DNA of 50,730 nucleotides from Actinomycetes bacterium (GTDB taxonomy: Bacteria; Actinomycetota; Acidimicrobiia; Acidimicrobiales; RAAP-2), in NCBI GenBank assembly GCA_021791635.1, contig JAJYWF010000005.1, positions 1 to 50,730 of the forward strand, written 5' to 3'. Made by a program: the position numbers and the translations under genes. The notes under the pieces were generated by a model, which worked only from the letters and a program-made list of their open reading frames with translations, did not search any database and was not told the origin of the DNA. Every line of letters starts with the position of its first letter. Position 1 is the stretch's first letter. Shown one piece after another: positions 25,275 to 36,500 of this stretch.

Positions 25275-27338
25275 TCACCCGGCCCCCAGGAACGGTGCGT
25301 GGAAGGCATAGACCCCGCCCCCTGCTCCGATCAGCCAGTAGCCGCCGGTGGCAGTGTCCTCGGCCATGCCCATGATCGGCGCCGGGAGCGGCTGGCCGCC
25401 CATCGAGCCGTAGAAGGGGGCGCCGAAGCTGAAGATCCCCCCGTCGGAGGCGACGAAGCGATACCCGGTTCCCGAGGGCATTACCGACATGCCGTTCACC
25501 GGGGCATTCAGATGCAAGGAGCCGGTGGATCCAAAGAAAGGTGCGCCGAAGCTGAAGATCCCTCCGTCGGTCGCCACCTCCCAGTAGCCGCCGGTGCTCG
25601 GATCTGCGGCGATGCCGACGACGGGCGCGTTCAAGGACTTGCTCCCCATTGAGCCGGAGAAGCGTGCCGCTCCGAAGCTGAACACCCCGCCGTCAGCAGC
25701 CACCAGCCAGTAGCCCTTGCCTGTGGGGGTGGGTGCCATTCCGACCACAGGGGCGTTGAGCGGCTTGCCGCCCATCGATCCGTAGAAGTAGGCGTCCCCG
25801 AACGAGAAGGTCCCGCCGTCTTGGGCCACCAGCCAGTAGCCCCCACCCGTCGGAGTAGCCACGATGTGGGAGATCGGCGCGTTCAAGGAGTGGTCCAGCA
25901 TCGAGCCGTAGAAGGCCGCAGTCCCGAAGTCCTCGACGGCGCCTCGAGCTGTCGTGAGCCAGTAGCCGTTGCCTGTCGGGGTGGCAGCCATGCCGACTAC
26001 GGGGGACGAGAGCACGTTGCCTTTGGGTGCCGGCGGGCCAGACGGCGGTGTGGCAGGAGGGACTGTGCCGTAGACGCGACCTGTGAAGGTGAGAGCGAGG
26101 ATGGCCGGTGTGCCCGCACACGTGTCGCCCAGGGGCTTCTCGCAGGCCGGCATATCGGCGAGCTCTTGTGCCCAGGTGAACGTGGCGCCCTTGGCCACTG
26201 TCGGGTTTGTGGCTGTGGCCGAGTCCCAGGCGCTGTTGCCCGAGGCGCTGTACGCGGCACCGAAGTCTGTGGTGGCGAGCAGGTAGGAGCCGTCCACTAT
26301 GTGCCCGTCGGAGCCGAGCAGGCTCGAGCGGTGGTCCCAGCACCCCGGTGTCGTGATCGCGTGGCATGAGCCGTTGTCTCCGACCCCGTCGGTGTAGATG
26401 TACCCGTGGATCGCGAGCAGCGGTGTCGGGGACCCGTGGGGGTAAGCCCCTCCCCCGCTCTGCGACCAGCCGGCACCCGCCGGCGTGTTCGGGTCACGTG
26501 TGTGCTCGGCCGCTGTGAGCGCGTTTGCGTCCAGCGCCGGCGAGATCGCCTTGAACGGAGCGATGCCTCGGGCGGTGCGTTCCAGGTTCGTTACCACGAA
26601 TTGCTGGGCGGCGTCTGTGAGCGCTGTGTAGTTGGAGGGCAACACCAAGGGCCTCAAGCCCTCTGTCCTTCTCCCTGTGGGCTCTGCGGAGACCTCCTGG
26701 GGCTCTGCGGGCGGGACGATGCCCTGGGTGGTGACCACGTCCAGCGTGGTCGCCGGCCCAGCGACTGTTGCTGTGGTGACCTGGGCCGACAGCGTCCACG
26801 GTCCGAGGTCGGCGCCGGCGAAGGTGAGGACGTGAACGCGCTTCGCAGGAGGTGGTGTGACGTACACAGGCACTGTCACAATCACGCTCGCGCCACGTGC
26901 GCTGACGGCGACGGGGTTGGTGAACCCCGGCCCTACCGTGTGCCCCGACGGACACGGTGCCACGGATTCGTTACAGGTGGCAGTCCCCGAGTTGGTAAGT
27001 GTGTAGGCCTGGATGGTGCCGGGGTTGGCACCGCCGACGGCGACGTTCACGTGATGGGGCTCGGTTGGGTTTCCGTTTGCACAGGTGACCGAGAGATCAG
27101 TCGTCGCCATGTCGGCGGAGACCGCCAGGCTAAGCGGTGTGCCCCCGAGGGGAGTCTGCGCCGCTGGATTGCCTGTGAACGTCGCTGGACCAATGTCCAC
27201 CACACACGGGGGCGTGTCGGCGGCCGGGCGGGCACCTCCGGAGGCATCGGCCCTCGCGGGGGCGGCCACGAGGGGGGCGAAGGCCGCCAACAGGGTGGCC
27301 GTGGCCCCGACGAACTGCACACCCAGGGCAGATCTCAT
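25275..27338 (-). CDS. Secreted CAP-domain protein with six C-terminal GYWLVA-type repeats
   Basis: This 687-residue secreted protein has a signal peptide (residues 1-31, ending near APARADA). An Ig-like Cys-containing region spans about 35-200. A CAP/SCP domain spans about 240-425, with a Glu in TNLERTARG, a His in TAAEHTRDP and a second His in CWDHRSS. Then come six repeats of about 41 residues, for example GYWLVAADGGVFSFGAARF, which probably form a beta-propeller. These repeats are abundant in Acidimicrobiia. CAP domains in bacteria occur in secreted or wall-associated proteins, and their activity is unclear. It follows the 70-residue membrane gene by 39 bases and is the last gene of the giant-protein operon. 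Confidence 0.85.
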   Translation of the reverse strand: MRSALGVQFVGATATLLAAFAPLVAAPARADASGGARPAADTPPCVVDIGPATFTGNPAAQTPLGGTPLSLAVSADMATTDLSVTCANGNPTEPHHVNVAVGGANPGTIQAYTLTNSGTATCNESVAPCPSGHTVGPGFTNPVAVSARGASVIVTVPVYVTPPPAKRVHVLTFAGADLGPWTLSAQVTTATVAGPATTLDVVTTQGIVPPAEPQEVSAEPTGRRTEGLRPLVLPSNYTALTDAAQQFVVTNLERTARGIAPFKAISPALDANALTAAEHTRDPNTPAGAGWSQSGGGAYPHGSPTPLLAIHGYIYTDGVGDNGSCHAITTPGCWDHRSSLLGSDGHIVDGSYLLATTDFGAAYSASGNSAWDSATATNPTVAKGATFTWAQELADMPACEKPLGDTCAGTPAILALTFTGRVYGTVPPATPPSGPPAPKGNVLSSPVVGMAATPTGNGYWLTTARGAVEDFGTAAFYGSMLDHSLNAPISHIVATPTGGGYWLVAQDGGTFSFGDAYFYGSMGGKPLNAPVVGMAPTPTGKGYWLVAADGGVFSFGAARFSGSMGSKSLNAPVVGIAADPSTGGYWEVATDGGIFSFGAPFFGSTGSLHLNAPVNGMSVMPSGTGYRFVASDGGIFSFGAPFYGSMGGQPLPAPIMGMAEDTATGGYWLIGAGGGVYAFHAPFLGAG

Positions 27339-27377
27339 GACACCAGGATTTCGACTGGTCGGGTGCTGTGGGGTCCG

Positions 27378-27590
27378 TTAGAGGTGATCGCCGGCACCGG
27401 TAGTCGTTGCCTCGCTCATGGCCGACGCCTCGGCCCGTCTGTGCTGGTGGGCTCCCCGGTTCCGGTGCCAGACGATGCCGGTGGCGATCGCCGCTGCGAG
27501 TAGGAGCCACGGGACCCCGACAGCGACGATCCAGGCCAAGGTGCCGTGCCCGACGGCCAGACAGATGTCGGCGAGCATTGAGATGCTCAT
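27378..27590 (-). CDS. Small membrane protein (70 residues), coupled to the giant surface protein
   Basis: The protein starts MSISMLADICLAVGHG. It has one strong membrane helix (WIVAVGVPWLLLAAAIATGIV), then a basic segment (WHRNRGAHQHRRAE) and a short Ser/Thr tail. Its ATG overlaps the giant gene's stop in an ATGA. GGAGGAGGGGGG, inside the last codons of that gene, can serve as ribosome site. The tight coupling suggests a stoichiometric or assembly-related partner of the giant protein, but that is inference. I know no family for it. Confidence 0.72.
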   Translation of the reverse strand: MSISMLADICLAVGHGTLAWIVAVGVPWLLLAAAIATGIVWHRNRGAHQHRRAEASAMSEATTTGAGDHL

Positions 27591-30500
27591 ATCCCCCCTC
27601 CTCCACCTATGGCGTCGTCGAGCTCGTCCACGGCCCGTTGATGCATGCGGTCGTGGGCGTCTTCTGCGAGGCGCCGCTTCCTCGTGAGAGCCAGCCAGAT
27701 GAAGAAGGCCACCACGACCAGGAACAACCACCACGGCAGGCTGGTGGCGAGCCACCAGCCGATCCCGGTCGATGACTTGGGCACCACACACCAGGCCACG
27801 GTGACCGCCACGACGGTGCTGCCCGTTGAGGCCAGGTACACGACGGCTCCAACTTTCGTGCCGTGGTAGTGGGCCCCGGCCGCATAGGAGCCCACGGCGT
27901 CAGGCGGTCGCCAGCCACTCAGGCGCAGCACCCCATCCCTTGGGAGCGCGGTCAGTCCGGTCGTCATTGCCCCGGCGCTTTCTGAGGCCATTCCTCCCGG
28001 CGGTGCGACGTCGAAGACGGTGCGCACGACCGCGGTGCAGGAGATCGGGACGGTGTGACCCACGACTTCGGATCCCGGGGTGCAGGTGACAACCGTGATG
28101 GTCGGCACGACGCACACGTCGCCTTGGGGACATGGAGCCAGGACCGGGACGGGCTTCGCTGGCAGTGGCACCGGGAAGTGCGGGGAGCAGCGGCGCCCAG
28201 TGCAGTGCCAGGTCACCGGCACCGACGTGCCCGTTGTCTTCCCCGGAGGTGTGGTGGCCGGTGGTGTCTTGGCCGGTGTCGTCCCGGTCACAGTCTTCGG
28301 CGGTGTCTTGATCCCAGTTGTTGACGGTGGTGTCTTTGACCCGGTTGTCGTCCCCGGAGGTGTGGTGGCCGGTGGTGTCTTGGCCGGTGTCGTCCCGGTC
28401 ACAGTCTTCGGCGGTGTCGCGGAAGGCGGTGTCTTGGTCCCCGTTGTCTTCGCCGGAGGTGTGGTGGCCGGGGGCGCCGGTGTGACGGTCTCGAGTGCGG
28501 TGCCCTTGGATCCGTGGTCGTCGGGGGACCCCGAGTACGCCGCCACGAGAGGATCGGCACCCGTAGGCAGCGACGAGGCGGCACAGGTCGTGGTGGCAAC
28601 GAGCCCTGGACTTTCCACGGCCTGGGGTCCACAGACCTCGACACCCGGTGTAGTGGCGACCGTGACGGTCCCTGCGACGAGACGTCCCTCGATCGCTTGG
28701 GTCGTCGTGACGAGCGTCACGCTCTGTCCGGCGAGCGAGCTCGCAGGCGTCGGGGTGAGCGAGGTCGTGGTCGGGTCGGGGACGACTGTGGCGGTCCCTT
28801 TCCCACTCGAGGGCGCATCGCCGATGGACGGAGTCGCCGTGGCGCCGATCGTGTCGGTGCCGACCGGCAGTGTCGCCACCGTGCAGGTGGCCTCGCCTTG
28901 TGCGATCGGGACCCCCGTGCATAAGAGCGCACCGCTTGGCCCGGTGAAGGTGACCATGCCCGAGGTGAGCGGCACCCCCTTGGCGCTCACCGAGGCCACG
29001 AGGTGCACCGGCGTCGCGAAGTCCGCAGGGTCGGGTGTCGCGACGAGCGTCGTGGTCGTCGCGACGAGCGAGGGGGCGACCACCACCACTGTCACCGCTG
29101 CACACGTCGTGGTCGACCCAATGCAGGCATCGACCACGGTGGTCCCCGGTGCCACGCCGTCGACCGTCGCGGGGACCGTGCCCGCGACAGTGGTGGTCCC
29201 TTTCGCGGGTGCCACCGTCGCAGTGGCAGTTGCAGCGCTGTGCCAGGTGACCCCGACGTCTGTGCCGACCGGGTGGGACCCGCACGAGACGAGCGCGCTC
29301 AGCGGTGCGGTGCTGCCGGCAGTGACTCTCACCGACGTCGGGGTCGCCGCGATCGACGGGGCAGGGCACGAGCCCGAGACCACCACGCGCACTGTGGTGC
29401 AGATCTCGGTGCCGGTGATGCAGGCCCGTAGCGTTGTGGTCCCTGGTGTGGTGCCCGTCACCGTCACTGTGATCGTCCCCCCTGTCGTGGTCCCCCCCGA
29501 TGGCGGTGTCACCGTCACGTGGGGGGGTGTGCCTGGCGCCCAGTTGACCGGGGTGCCAGGGGGTGCAGGGGTCCCTGTGCAGGTGACCGATGCGGTGACG
29601 TTGCCGGTGCCCTCCAGTTCGAGTGTCATCTGCAAGGAGGACGCGGTGATGGACGAGTCGGGGCATCCAGGCAACGAGGGAGTGACCGCGAACTCGTAGT
29701 CGAGCGCGCCCACGTAGGGCGCGCCTGCAGTCTTGGGAGCGGTCGTCGGGCTCGTGACCACGTAGACGAGCGTGGCCCCGGTTGTGTTCTTTGGGGCGAC
29801 CGATCCCGGCGAGGTGGCGATGTCGGTCACCTGGTGGCCGGCGAATGTGTCGGCGGTGGTGGTCGCAGTCGCCACTCGTGTCGCAGTGGTGTCCCAGGTC
29901 CCCTTGGGTGATGTGGTCGGCTGGGTGAACGCGACGGTGGCTGTGGGTTCGGGGGTGGTCCCGGCCGTGGTGTCACAGCTGAGGGTCTCTTTCACCGGGG
30001 CGAAGGGCCCACCCGAGCCGGTCGTCTGCGGGGCGTCTGCGCCCGAGAGCACCCAGCCAGGCGCAGTGCCAGAGGCCGGGCACGCAGACGTGGGCGGTGT
30101 GTCGGCGGTGTTCGTCAGCGCGTACGTGCCGAGGAGTCCTGTCATCTTGGTCGAGCGGCTGGTCGGCGTTGTGGTCATCGTCCCGATGCCTACGCCGACT
30201 GTCCAGTGAGTCCCTGTCGCGTTCGCGTCGCTGTTCGCGATGATCGGTGGCGAGGTGGCGGTCCCTGTCGCGTTCGTGAGTGCGGTCGCGGCCCGGTGTG
30301 TCGCATACGTGGTCGTCTCGACGAAGGCGCCCGACGGTGTCTGTGTGCCCTTGGTCGATGCCACCTCCCACACCACGCGAACCCCTGACTCGGGCTTGCC
30401 TGTGCAGGTGATCGTGACCGACAGCGGTACCGCGAAGCGGGTTGTGACCTTGGTCACCTGGCCGGTGCCGGCCAGCGACCACGAGCGCACACAGCTCCCC

Positions 30501-33500
30501 TGGGGTGCGATCACGTCGACCACCGCCTCGGCGCACTGGCCGTCAGCCACGCTCGCCGCAGAGAGGCTGGCGCCTTGGAGACAGGCGACAGCAGTTGCTT
30601 GGCCGGGTGCAGCCCCGGTCACGGTCACCGGCATCTTGCCGCCGACGCCCGAGTCGCCCGCCGTCGGGGTGAGGGTGATCGGTGTCTGTGGGCTCGCGCT
30701 CCAGGCGATCGGCTCTGCGGGCGTAGGGACCCCAGCGCAGTCCACCGTGGCAACCAGGAGGTCACGGGCACCGACGGCGAGCTCGATGGCCCCAGGCGAG
30801 ACGCTCACGGTCTCGGCAGGGCACAACTGGTCGACGACGACTGTCACGGTCGCACACGTCGTCGTCCCGCTCACACAGGCGGTGAGCGGCGTGGTCCCGA
30901 GCGAGACGCCGGTCACTGTGGCGACGGTGGTGCCCTGGCTCCCGGTCGCGTTGGTCGTGGGGGCGACGGTGGCGACCCCGGTTGTGGTCGTGGACCAGTC
31001 GACGAGGATCCCTGTCTGGGGCCTGCCTGTGCACTCGACGGCGGCCTCGACGGGTGCTGAGGTGCCGGGGCCGACGAACACGTGGGATGGGGATGCACTG
31101 ATCCCAAGGTGCGCGCAGGTGTACGGCCGGGTGACGGTGATCTGTGCGGACGAGCACGTGGAAGTCGCGGTCACGCACGCACTCGCCGTCGTCACCCCAG
31201 GGGTAGCTGCCGTCGCAGCAGTGGTGACCGTTGCGGCCGCAGAGGTCACTCCGGCAATCGGGCTGAGCGTCACAACGTCTGAGGCCGCGTGCCAGGTAAC
31301 TGAGAGTCCGGCCGGAGCCCCGTGGCCTGTGCAGGTGACCGTGGCGGTGAGTGTGCTCGACGTTCCCACCACGAGAGCCACTGTCACAGGGTCGACCCCA
31401 ATGGCAAGCACACGGCAGGACGCTGTGGGCTCGATGGCCATTGGGTAGTCGAGGCTCCCCAGGGGGAGCCCTCCCATCGTGAGAGGTGCGCTGGTCGGGC
31501 TCACCACCACGAAGCTTTGGGTGGTTGCGGTGAGGTTGATCGAGGCAACCGAAGCCGGCGACGTGGCGACGGAGGCGGTCCGGTGACCGGCGAATGTCCC
31601 TGTCCCGGTGGTCTCTGGGGCCACCGGACCTGTGACCCCGTTCCAGGCGCCATTGGGAGGTGCGACCGGCTCGCTGAAGGCGACCGACGCTGTCGGCTGA
31701 GGGGTGCTCCCAGCAGTGGTCTCGCACTCGACGGACTCTTTCACCGGGGTGAACGGCCCGCCTGAGGTGGTTCTCTCCGGGGCGCCTGCACCGGAGAGAA
31801 CCCAGCCCGGCGCTGTGGCCGAGGCAGGGCACGAGGACCCAGGGGGTGTGCCCGAGGTGTTCGAGAGCGCGTACGCACCAATTGGAACTCCGACACCTGT
31901 GAGCGTGGCGGTCACGGCCACCGGCCAGGTTTCCCCCGGGGTGTCCGCGATGGCATTGGCATAAACGGGGGGCGAGGTTGCGGCTCCGGCCGCGCTGGTC
32001 GTGGTCGAAGCCGCCGTCGGCCCTCTACGGACCCCGAACGTGCCCGAAGCTCCCGAGGGCGAGAGGGAGATGGCCCAGGTGAGCGGGACTGCAGTGAGGG
32101 GCCGGCCTGTGCAGGCGAGGGTGACAGAGAGAGGTGCGCCGAAGCGGGTTGTGACCTTGGCCATCTGGCCGGTGCCCGCGAGCGACCAGGTGAACGCGCC
32201 GCAGGCCAGGTGGGGCGCGGCCACGACGTCGACGGCCACTGGGACGCAGAGGTGCGTAGCGACTGCTGTTGTGTGCTTGTATGTCGCGTTCCCAACGCAC
32301 GCGTAGACCGTGGTGGTCCCGACCGCCACGGCGGCGACCTGGCTGGCGTCGGTTGATGTCGCATCGGTGAGCCCGGTCGGCGGGGCGACGGTCGCAGTCA
32401 AAGGTGCCGCCGAGGTCCACGTGACCGCGACGCCTGCACCAGCGGGCTTTCCTGTGCACTCGACGGTGGCCACCGGGGTCCCGACCGCTCCAGGGACGAG
32501 GGTGACCATGCCCGGTGCGGCGGTCACGGTCAAAGTGTGGCGGTGTGTGCCTGTGAGGGCTGTGCAGACGCGTGTCGGCGTTGTCGGTGTCGCCGAGAGG
32601 GACACCCCCTCGATGACGGTGGCCACCGAGAGGTCTGTGCCGGTGAGGGTTGTGGGATTGAAGGTGCCCTTTGTCGACAGAAGACCGATCGACCCATACG
32701 CGCTCGCCGACGAGGGCCCAGCGGGGGTGTCGGACTCGATGGTGGCCACGGCAGCCACCGTGGGTCCCGAAGGGACAATCCAGGTCACGTCGATCACGCA
32801 CTGGCCGTGGGCGGGCAGCACGTAGGGGTAGGTTGGTGTCCCCGAGGGTCCGCAGCCGTCACCCTGGCCGTTGGCCAGCGAGTACTGGGGCGACGCGGTG
32901 TTGCCCTGGTCGTAGGCGACGGCGAAGCGTGCGCTCTGGAGCCCCTCGTAGTTCTGGATCACCATGGCCTGGGTGAGCCGTGTCCCGACCCTGCGCCCCC
33001 GTCCTGTGAAGAACAGCGTCTGGGCGAACAGACCGTGCGACGGTGCGGTGGCCGAGATCACCCCGGGGACCACCGGGCCCCCGCTCACCGATCCGGCGTC
33101 TTGGCCCGGGACGACGGCGACGCCCTGTTGGTCGATGGGTGGGCAGTTGGACGCACCACGGGCACAGCCCGGCGGGACGGCCTGGGTGCCCTGCGGCTCG
33201 TTCACGGTGGTGCCGAGCAGGTAGGTGCAGTTCCCGATCGAGGTGCCCGCCGTGTAGTCGTAGCACAGGTAGTTCGTGACCGAGCCGGGTCGGTCAGGGG
33301 TGAAGATGACCGGGATATTGCAGGTGGATTGCGGTGCGAGGGCGTGTGTGGGTAAAGCCGAGCACAGGTTGGCCCCCGGTGCGATCACATACTCAGTGTC
33401 GGCCGACAGCGGCCAGGCGCTCTTGGCCAGCCCGATGGCGTTGGGATCGTCGGGGTTCGTCCCTGTGGTCTGGTTCACCGGCATGTTCGTGGCGTCGAAC

Positions 33501-36500
33501 ACCCCCATATCGGAGATCTCCTGGGCGCTCCCCGTCACGTTCTTCACCACCAGGTTGTAGGGACCCGTGGCCGTGCCGACGGCCGTGGCGTCGTATTCAG
33601 GGACCAACGAGTCCGAGAACACCTGGGTGTATGTGACTGCTGTGGGGTGGGCGATATCGGCGCCGTCGGCGGCCCGGGTGCTGTGGGCCATGGCGACGTT
33701 GGGGTCGGCGGCGCTCGACACGTGTGTGACGCTCGGGGTGGCAATCGGTGCGGCCCGGTGCTCGGCCGTGTGCGTCTCGAAGGGTGACGATGTCTGGTTC
33801 GATGTGCCGAACACTGTGGGGACGCTCCCCGACAGTGGTGCGGCGGCCGAGACGGCGAGCTCGCAGGCCGGGGCACTCGAACTTCGCCCGGGACTGCACG
33901 AAAGGGAGGGGAAGAGCCCGGTCACGGGTCGGGCGAGGCGGTGGGTGTCCCAGTGGGCCCCGGCGTCAGGAGTTGTGACCACGGTAGTGAACACACCGGT
34001 GAGCGGTGTTGTATTGCGGGCCATGGAGGTGGCCTCGACCATGCCGCACTGGCCGGTGCCGGTGCAGGCGAGGGACGTGACGAGGTCGGTGGCCAGCTCC
34101 GGGCTGGAGACGGCCCGCCACGACGACGCTGCCGGCGAGGCGAGCGAGGTGGCAATGGTGGTCCGCTGGCCGTGTGTCATGCCGATCGCCATGCACGCCT
34201 TCCCGAGAGGGGCACACGAGAGGAGGAAATCCGTGAGTGTGATGGTGACCTGGAGCGAAGACACCTTGGTCCACACGGGGGTCGGGTCGGGTCGCCAGTG
34301 CGCCGGCGCTGTCGCACTCGAAGTGGTGGTCGCCGTGGCCGACTGGAAGATCCCCGTTGTCGTGGCGTACAGGCAGGTTGTGGCCTCACCCACCGACGTG
34401 CACGCCGCTCCCTTGAAGCTCCCCACCGGGAGGCTGCCTCCCAGCCACTGGAGCGTCCCGGTCGGGGTCCACGCCATGATGACACCTCCCGAAGTGGCGC
34501 TGAGGCGGGTGATCCCGTAGCAGGCCGACGCCGTGCAGCCGATCCAGTAGGTCTCGGTCGTGACTGCGGGAGCGCCGACTGTGAGGTGGGAGCCGATCAC
34601 AATCGGGCCCCAGTGCGATCCTGTGGTGGTCTCCAGGTCCCCGGCGACACAGATGGTGGTGCCCACCACGCAACGGGTGTCAGATCCCACCGTCGACATC
34701 GTGGGCACCAGGGAGTCGTTGAACCCTGAGGAATCGTCATAGGACAGCATGTGGTCCCCATTGGGAAATGCAGCGACGCACTGGGAACCTCCGCATGTGA
34801 CTGAGCCCACGGACCCTTTGCCGATGCTCTCGAATGTGATCGCCGCCGTGGGTGTGTGCGGAGTGAGGTCGCCGAAGCCGTAGGGGTGGAAGTTGCCCGC
34901 TCCTCCGACGACGACGCCGGTCGTAACTGTGATGCCGTAGGCCGGTGTTGTGAGCGGTGTCGGTCGGACGAGAAGTGTTGTGCGTCCGGCCGACGGGGCT
35001 GTGAGGTTGCGTAGGAGGACTCCGTTCCGAGACATGACTCCCGCTGTCGATACAGCCGATGTCGCTCCGACGGCGTCACACGTAGTGCTGCACGAGACGT
35101 CGTAGAGGATCTCCGAGCGTGCGACGTCCTGCAGGACGACGACATGCCAGGTCATCCCGGCATCGGTGGTGACGGCGGCCTCGGGCGCTGTCTGGACGCC
35201 GTCACCGCCGACGGCCACGCAGCGTGTGGCCGTGGCGCAAGCGAGCGCTCGCAGGGGGGGTGTCTCACTCGGCAACTGGGCATCGAGGCGCACCGACCAG
35301 GTGGCACCCGAATCTGTCGAAGCGAGGGCCAGGGCGGCACCTGTGGTGTCGCTGCCGGCAGCCAGGCAGTGGGTGGCAGTCGTGCACGTCACGCCGGCGA
35401 GTCCGGCCACACCGGGCGGAAGGGACACGGAGGTGAATTGGGGTGCTGTGGTGGCGAGCCCACTGGCTCGCAGCGCGAACGGGCTGGACGGGGTCGGTGT
35501 TTGCGGGTCCTCGCCCACCAAGAGCGCGCTCCCGACCGCTGCTGTGGTGATGGCCATCCCCATGATCGCCCCGAGCGACCCGTTGGCCGGGATGTGGGTG
35601 GAAAGGTCCACCCAGGTCTTTCCCCCGTCGGTGCTTCTCCATAAGTAGGCACTGTGCCCCCCGCCCCCCATGGCAAAGCACACTGTGGCCGAAGGGCAGG
35701 TGACCCTGAGGAGGCCGTAGCAGCCTGACGCATTCCACGAGTCACCGGAACCAGCTTTGGGCCCGCACGTGGGTGAACCGGTGACCGCCTCGTCGGTCCC
35801 TCGACGTGTGACCGGGGTGTAGGCCGGCGCCGTTGTTGCTGCCACGAAACGCTTGGCCCCTGTGGTCGAGTAGAGGGTCACGGCCGAAGAGGTCCGGGCA
35901 CTCGGGTGGGCGGCGTAGCCAACGGCCACGCAGTCGCGCGCCGTCGAGCACGCCACATCGGTGAGCTCGTAGGCGGAGACGTCGTGCTCGGCGATCGTGC
36001 CCGGCGCGATGGTGTCGGGTCGTTGCACCGGCACGGTCGCGTGCCGTGGCGGAGCACCATATGCGACGGGTGAAGGCATGATCGCCAGAGTCAAGACCCC
36101 CTCGGTCAATAGGACCGCCCCGAGGCTCTGCGATGCCCGCCAGAGTGCCTGGGTCGCTTGACTCCATCGTGGATTCCCGCCTCTCTGACTTCCCCCCGCA
36201 TCCCCACTCCCCCCATCTCCTCCTCCGTCTTCGGGTGTCGGTTGTGGCTCTTCGGGGCTGTCGTCAGGTCGTCGGTGAACCCGGCGTCTGCGGCTGAGGT
36301 AGAGCAGAGCGCTCCCACCGGCGATCAAGAGGAGGCCACCGATCACGACCCCGATCCCGGGCCCACCGGTGAAAGCCAGGACTGCCAGCGGGGAGGGGGT
36401 GGGTAGCTCGGGTAGGGCAATCGTGAGGGAGGGTGGCGTCGTGGCGGTGGTGAGCACCGCGGTGCAGTGAAACCCTGGATCAGGCTCGTACCCATTCGGT

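Noticed and set aside
25800-26100. The short DNA-level similarity between CAP-protein repeats, considered as a CRISPR-like array
   Set aside because: The spacing is about 125 bp and the repeats are coding (GYWLVA-type propeller units) and diverged. There is no short palindromic repeat.
28080-31448. Long plus-strand frames inside the giant gene
   Set aside because: They are Val/Thr/Gly-rich mirror images of the Thr/Pro/Val-rich Ig-like region on the minus strand and have no signal peptide or motif.
36106-36318. A 70-codon minus frame with a good GGAGG site at the LAFTG junction (near 36200)
   Set aside because: It is in a different frame from the giant gene and stops after 70 codons. Its product has no recognisable features, so I do not treat it as the start of a second gene.
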